From assembly GCA_002472145.1 (NCBI GenBank), contig DKRJ01000016.1, positions 1-8,448 of the forward strand: DNA of 8,448 nucleotides. Direction: 5' to 3'. The translations under genes were made by a program, and so were the position numbers. Each line of letters begins with the position of its first letter. Position 1 is the stretch's first letter. This document shows positions 5,387 through 8,448 of this stretch, in pieces. This stretch comes from Clostridiales bacterium UBA7285 (GTDB lineage Bacteria; Bacillota; Clostridia; Peptostreptococcales; Anaerovoracaceae). The notes beneath the pieces were generated by a model, which did not search any database, was not told the origin of the DNA, and saw only the letters and a list, made by a program, of their open reading frames with translations.

Positions 5387-7549
5387 TTATTCTCCGCTTT
5401 TTTTCGCCGAATGGCGGAAAAGTTCTCTCAGATGAGTCCAGAACTCTTCCTTCCCGGCTTCTTCCTCAACTTCTTCAGGCGCGTGATGCATCGAAACGGC
5501 CATGAAAGTCTCCTGGCTGCAGCATTTTTCGGCATCGCCCCGCGCCTTGCGCTCATACCTGCCGTCCGGCATCATGGCGCTTGCCTTCACGTTATCCGCC
5601 AGTTCCGTCTCAAGGATCCACCTGAGCTGCTCTTTAAGGCCGGGATCTGCTATCGGGCAGGCGACCTCGACACGCCGGTCGAGATTCCTCGTCATCAGGT
5701 CGGCAGATGAGATGTAATATTCCGCGTCGTCCCCGCGCCCGAACCTGTAGATCCTCGCGTGCTCGAGGAACCTTCCGACGATGCTCGAAACTTTGACGTT
5801 ATCGGTCTCGCCTCGTACTCCGGGCAGGATGCAGCATATCCCGCGGATTATCAGATCTATCTCGACGCCCGCAAGCGACGCCTCGCGGAGTTTGTCGATC
5901 ACGTCGCGCTCCGTTACGGAATTTGCTTTGATGCAGACGTATCCGTCCTTCCCCTTTGCGATCTCCCTGTCGATCCCGCGTATGATCCCGTTTTTGATGC
6001 CGCGCGGCGATACGAGCAGTTTTTCGTATTTGCCGTCGAGGTTGTTGATGAGCAGATTCCTGAAGAAAACCGTGGCATCCTCGCCGATCGCGTCTGACGC
6101 GGTCATGTACGAAAGATCGGTGTACTGCTTATTCGTGTTTTCGTTGTAATTCCCAGTGCCTATCTGGGTCACGTACGTCATCCTGCCCTGTCCGCGCATC
6201 GTGATTAGGCAGACCTTGCTGTGGCATTTGTAATCCTCTATCCCGTATATTATCTGGCAGCCCGCGTCCTCCAGCTGCTTTGACCATGCGACGTTGTTAG
6301 CCTCATCAAAGCGAGCCCTCAGTTCCATCATGACGATGACTTCCTTGCCGTTCTCGGCGGCGCGGCAGAGCGTCTGAGCGACCTTGGAATACAGCGCGAG
6401 CCTGTAGATCGTGATCTTTATGGAAACGACGTCCGGCCTGTCGGCAGCCTCGCTGAGCAGTTTCAGGAACGGATCGACCGAATCGAACGGGAAGAAAAGC
6501 ATCCTGTCCTTTTTCCTTATCTGTTCTATCATGCTCTCGTTTTTTGACAGGTCCTCAGGCCAGCGCGGCTTATACGGCTCGTACAAAAGCCTTCTCCGCG
6601 TATCCTCCGGAAGTATGTCCGCCAGGCTGAAGACGTAGCGCATGTTGAGCGGGCACGTGTCCACGTAGATCTGGCGCGGCTCCACTCCGATGACGGATCT
6701 GAGCATCGAAAGGAATCCCTCCGAGATCGTGTGGCTGACCTCGAGCCTCACCGGTGCGAGAGTGCTGCGCTTTTTCAGGAGTTTGGTGACGCGGTTCCTG
6801 AAATCCTCGTCGCTGTCCTCGAATTTCTCGTCGTCAAAGCTTAAGTCGGCGTTTCTCGTTACGCTGAAGATGCAAAGTTCCTCCGCGTTATACGACCCGA
6901 AAAGCGTAGGCGCCCACTGAAGCAGGATGTTCTCGGTCCTTATGAAGCGCCCCGGAGCGCCTTCGAGCGGAAGGTACGGTTTAAGAGACGCCGGAACGCC
7001 GACGATCCCCAGAGACGCCTTGCCCTTTTTGCTGCGCAGGAGCGCCGCGACGTAGAGGCCTTTGTTCGTAAAATGCGGCACAGGGTGATGCGTACCGATT
7101 ATTATCGGCGAAAGGACGGGCATGATCACAGATTTGAAGGTCTTTCCGACTGCCTTGCTCTCTTCCGCCGTAAGCTGGGAATACTCTACGTCCTTAACGC
7201 CGAACGCTACCAGTTCGTTCATCACTTCCGTGTAAAGTCTGTGCTTCAGCGTGATGAGACCGGGCACCGTGTTATATATCTGGCGCAACTGTTCGAACGA
7301 CGTCATCCCTGTTTTGTTGTCGATCTCCTCTGGAGAGAGCTGCGACACGTCAAAAAGGCTTCCGACGCGAACCATGAAGAATTCGTCGAGGTTGCTGCAG
7401 AATATCGAAATGAACTTCAGCCTTTCGAGGAGCGGATTCGATTTATCCTCCGCCTCTTCCAAGACCCGCTTGTTGAAGCGCAGCCAGCTCAGTTCCCTGT
7501 TCTGAGTGTATCCGTATTTGTTTTTTCCCGTGAAATGATCCTCTTGCAT
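5387..7549 (-). CDS. ppk: Polyphosphate kinase 1
   Basis: PPK1 reversibly transfers the gamma phosphate of ATP onto inorganic polyphosphate, usually at the inner side of the membrane. The 720-residue protein has the N-terminal domain with NRELSWLRFNKRVLEEA (17-33) and NLDEFFMVRVGSL (53-65). The head domain follows to about 310. Two C-terminal phospholipase-D-like domains carry KITIYR (378-383), MELRARFDEANN (408-419), the autophosphorylated-type histidine His443 in YKCHSKVCLI, TQIGTGNYNE (461-470) and the second conserved histidine His597 in RFLEHARIYRF. All key residues expected from E. coli PPK (His435 and His592 equivalents) are present. After about 660 comes a poorly conserved tail with a Cys-Cys pair (676-677) and an acidic stretch. 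The start ATG 7549 has GAGGG 6-7 bases upstream; the next Met would remove the conserved N-terminus. It overlaps ppx by 61 bp, suggesting translational coupling. Confidence 0.97.
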   Translation of the reverse strand: MQEDHFTGKNKYGYTQNRELSWLRFNKRVLEEAEDKSNPLLERLKFISIFCSNLDEFFMVRVGSLFDVSQLSPEEIDNKTGMTSFEQLRQIYNTVPGLITLKHRLYTEVMNELVAFGVKDVEYSQLTAEESKAVGKTFKSVIMPVLSPIIIGTHHPVPHFTNKGLYVAALLRSKKGKASLGIVGVPASLKPYLPLEGAPGRFIRTENILLQWAPTLFGSYNAEELCIFSVTRNADLSFDDEKFEDSDEDFRNRVTKLLKKRSTLAPVRLEVSHTISEGFLSMLRSVIGVEPRQIYVDTCPLNMRYVFSLADILPEDTRRRLLYEPYKPRWPEDLSKNESMIEQIRKKDRMLFFPFDSVDPFLKLLSEAADRPDVVSIKITIYRLALYSKVAQTLCRAAENGKEVIVMMELRARFDEANNVAWSKQLEDAGCQIIYGIEDYKCHSKVCLITMRGQGRMTYVTQIGTGNYNENTNKQYTDLSYMTASDAIGEDATVFFRNLLINNLDGKYEKLLVSPRGIKNGIIRGIDREIAKGKDGYVCIKANSVTERDVIDKLREASLAGVEIDLIIRGICCILPGVRGETDNVKVSSIVGRFLEHARIYRFGRGDDAEYYISSADLMTRNLDRRVEVACPIADPGLKEQLRWILETELADNVKASAMMPDGRYERKARGDAEKCCSQETFMAVSMHHAPEEVEEEAGKEEFWTHLRELFRHSAKKSGE

Positions 7550-8424
7550 AGATATCCCTCGCGGACACCGCAGCTGCTGACTATGATCTCATCTGTCCTG
7601 AACAGTTCACAGAACCAGTGGAGAATCATGGCGCCCGGAACGGCGGTGTGGATGCGTTCCGGATTGACGGCCAGGATCAGGTCGGCGACGTCAGCCGTCC
7701 CGCCGCATAAAAATGAATAAAGTCTGTCGAATTGCTCTATTGTGATCGTCTCGACGTCGTCCGGCAGCCCGAGATACGCCGCGGCCAAAGCCCTCACCGC
7801 GCGTGCCGTCCCGCCTATCCCGATGAGCGGAGACCTGATTTCCAGCGATTCGAGAGCCTCTTTCGGTATCGCCTTCATTATCTCGCCGCGCATCCGCCTG
7901 ATCGATCCGTTCCCCGGTATGATGTTTTTCACGCAGCTTTTAAACAGGCTCAGAGACCCGACCGGGAAGCTGGCGCTTTTGATGACGCGCCCGTTCTCGA
8001 AAATGACTGCTTCGGAACTCGCGCCGCCGATATCCGTGCAGACGCCGCTGTTCACCCTGACTGACGACATGGCTCCGATATACCCCAGATACGCTTCCTC
8101 TTCGCCGCTGATCACGTCAACATCAAAGCCTGTCGCGCTTTTTATCGCCGTGACGGCTTCGTCTGTATTTCCGATGTTCCTGAGCGATGCTGTAGCGAAG
8201 ACCGAAACGTCGTCGATCTCCAGCAGTTCCAGGGTTCTCTTGAAATCGAGGATACCTTCATACGCGCGCCTGATGCCGTCCTCCGTGAGAGAACCGTGCG
8301 AGACGTAGCCGGCAAGCCCGGCGATTATCTTCTGCTTGAAAAGCTGTCTGAATTCGGAGCCTCTGATTTCGTAAACAGTCAGCCGCATTGAGTTGGAGCC
8401 GATATCGATGAGTGCTTTTTTCAT
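7489..8424 (-). CDS. ppx: Exopolyphosphatase / Ppx-GppA family phosphatase (short form)
   Basis: Ppx/GppA enzymes remove terminal phosphate from polyphosphate and, in some members, convert pppGpp to ppGpp. The 311-residue protein is the short, two-subdomain form of the actin-like ASKHA fold, without the long C-terminal HD-type part of E. coli Ppx. Visible motifs are the phosphate 1 loop LIDIGSNSMRL (5-15), the catalytic Glu region ISGEEEAYLGY (105-115), the phosphate 2 loop DIGGASSE (131-138, where DIGGGSTE is common), IGIGGTAR (201-208) and SCGVREGYL (284-292). Residues 293-311 lie beyond the conserved core and are encoded entirely in the overlap with ppk. ATG 8424 is placed right before the IDIGSNS motif; only 24 bases lie upstream and no clear Shine-Dalgarno sequence is seen. 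Polyphosphatase is the likelier role because ppk follows, but GppA-like activity cannot be excluded. Confidence 0.92.
   Translation of the reverse strand: MKKALIDIGSNSMRLTVYEIRGSEFRQLFKQKIIAGLAGYVSHGSLTEDGIRRAYEGILDFKRTLELLEIDDVSVFATASLRNIGNTDEAVTAIKSATGFDVDVISGEEEAYLGYIGAMSSVRVNSGVCTDIGGASSEAVIFENGRVIKSASFPVGSLSLFKSCVKNIIPGNGSIRRMRGEIMKAIPKEALESLEIRSPLIGIGGTARAVRALAAAYLGLPDDVETITIEQFDRLYSFLCGGTADVADLILAVNPERIHTAVPGAMILHWFCELFRTDEIIVSSCGVREGYLCKRIISREKTNTDTLRTGN
7556..7560 (-). promoter_or_regulatory. ppk ribosome binding site inside ppx
   Basis: Minus-strand GAGGG ends 6 bases before ATG 7549. The same bases encode Glu-Gly of the conserved Ppx motif CGVREGYL, so the site is constrained both as protein code and as a ribosome binding site. 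It supports starting ppk within ppx. Confidence 0.75.
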
Positions 8425-8448
8425 AGTAATGATATGGTCGCCAAAAGT

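Noticed and set aside
5366..5394. Repeated ATTATTCTC at 5366-5374 and 5386-5394 around the ppk stop
   Set aside because: Two 9-base AT-rich copies 20 bp apart can arise by chance, and one contains the ppk stop codon.

Overview
The window carries six protein genes, all on the minus strand, so transcription runs from the right end to the left end. In transcription order they are ppx, ppk, rpsB, tsf, guaB and guaA (complete at its start, cut just before its stop). All six are recognisable housekeeping genes. No mobile element, CRISPR array, tRNA or rRNA is visible, and I see no convincing plus-strand gene.

Organism. The window suggests a Gram-positive anaerobe of the Clostridia. The evidence is strong AGGAGG-type ribosome binding sites, an IMP dehydrogenase of a divergent type that I remember from Clostridia (GGGSICITREQKG around the catalytic Cys, a CSDGG motif), a short Ppx, and an S2 protein with a long acidic tail. 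The sequence looks GC-balanced to slightly GC-rich. This is inference from memory of families, not a database match.

Layout, right to left. (1) ppx-ppk (8424 to 5387) is a polyphosphate pair: exopolyphosphatase-family enzyme and polyphosphate kinase. The genes overlap by 61 bp, and the ppk ribosome binding site lies in the codons of a conserved Ppx motif. (2) A 228-bp gap (5159-5386) holds a strong promoter for rpsB, a perfect-looking terminator hairpin that overlaps the predicted rpsB start point, and a structured 5' leader. (3) rpsB-tsf (5158 to 3364) encodes ribosomal protein S2 and elongation factor Ts and ends in a textbook rho-independent terminator. (4) A 251-bp gap (3113-3363) contains that terminator, a set of direct repeats and an extended -10 promoter for guaB. 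(5) guaB-guaA (3112 to 1) encodes the two steps from IMP to GMP; the short gap between them carries five 10-11 bp tandem repeat units.

How the genes work together. guaB and guaA form the guanine nucleotide branch, rpsB and tsf serve translation, and ppx and ppk control polyphosphate. The three pairs look like separate transcription units. I found no new enzyme system. The more interesting points are regulatory or architectural: the ppx/ppk overlap, the terminator on the rpsB promoter, the two repeat arrays, and guaBA occupying the place where pyrH-frr often follows tsf.
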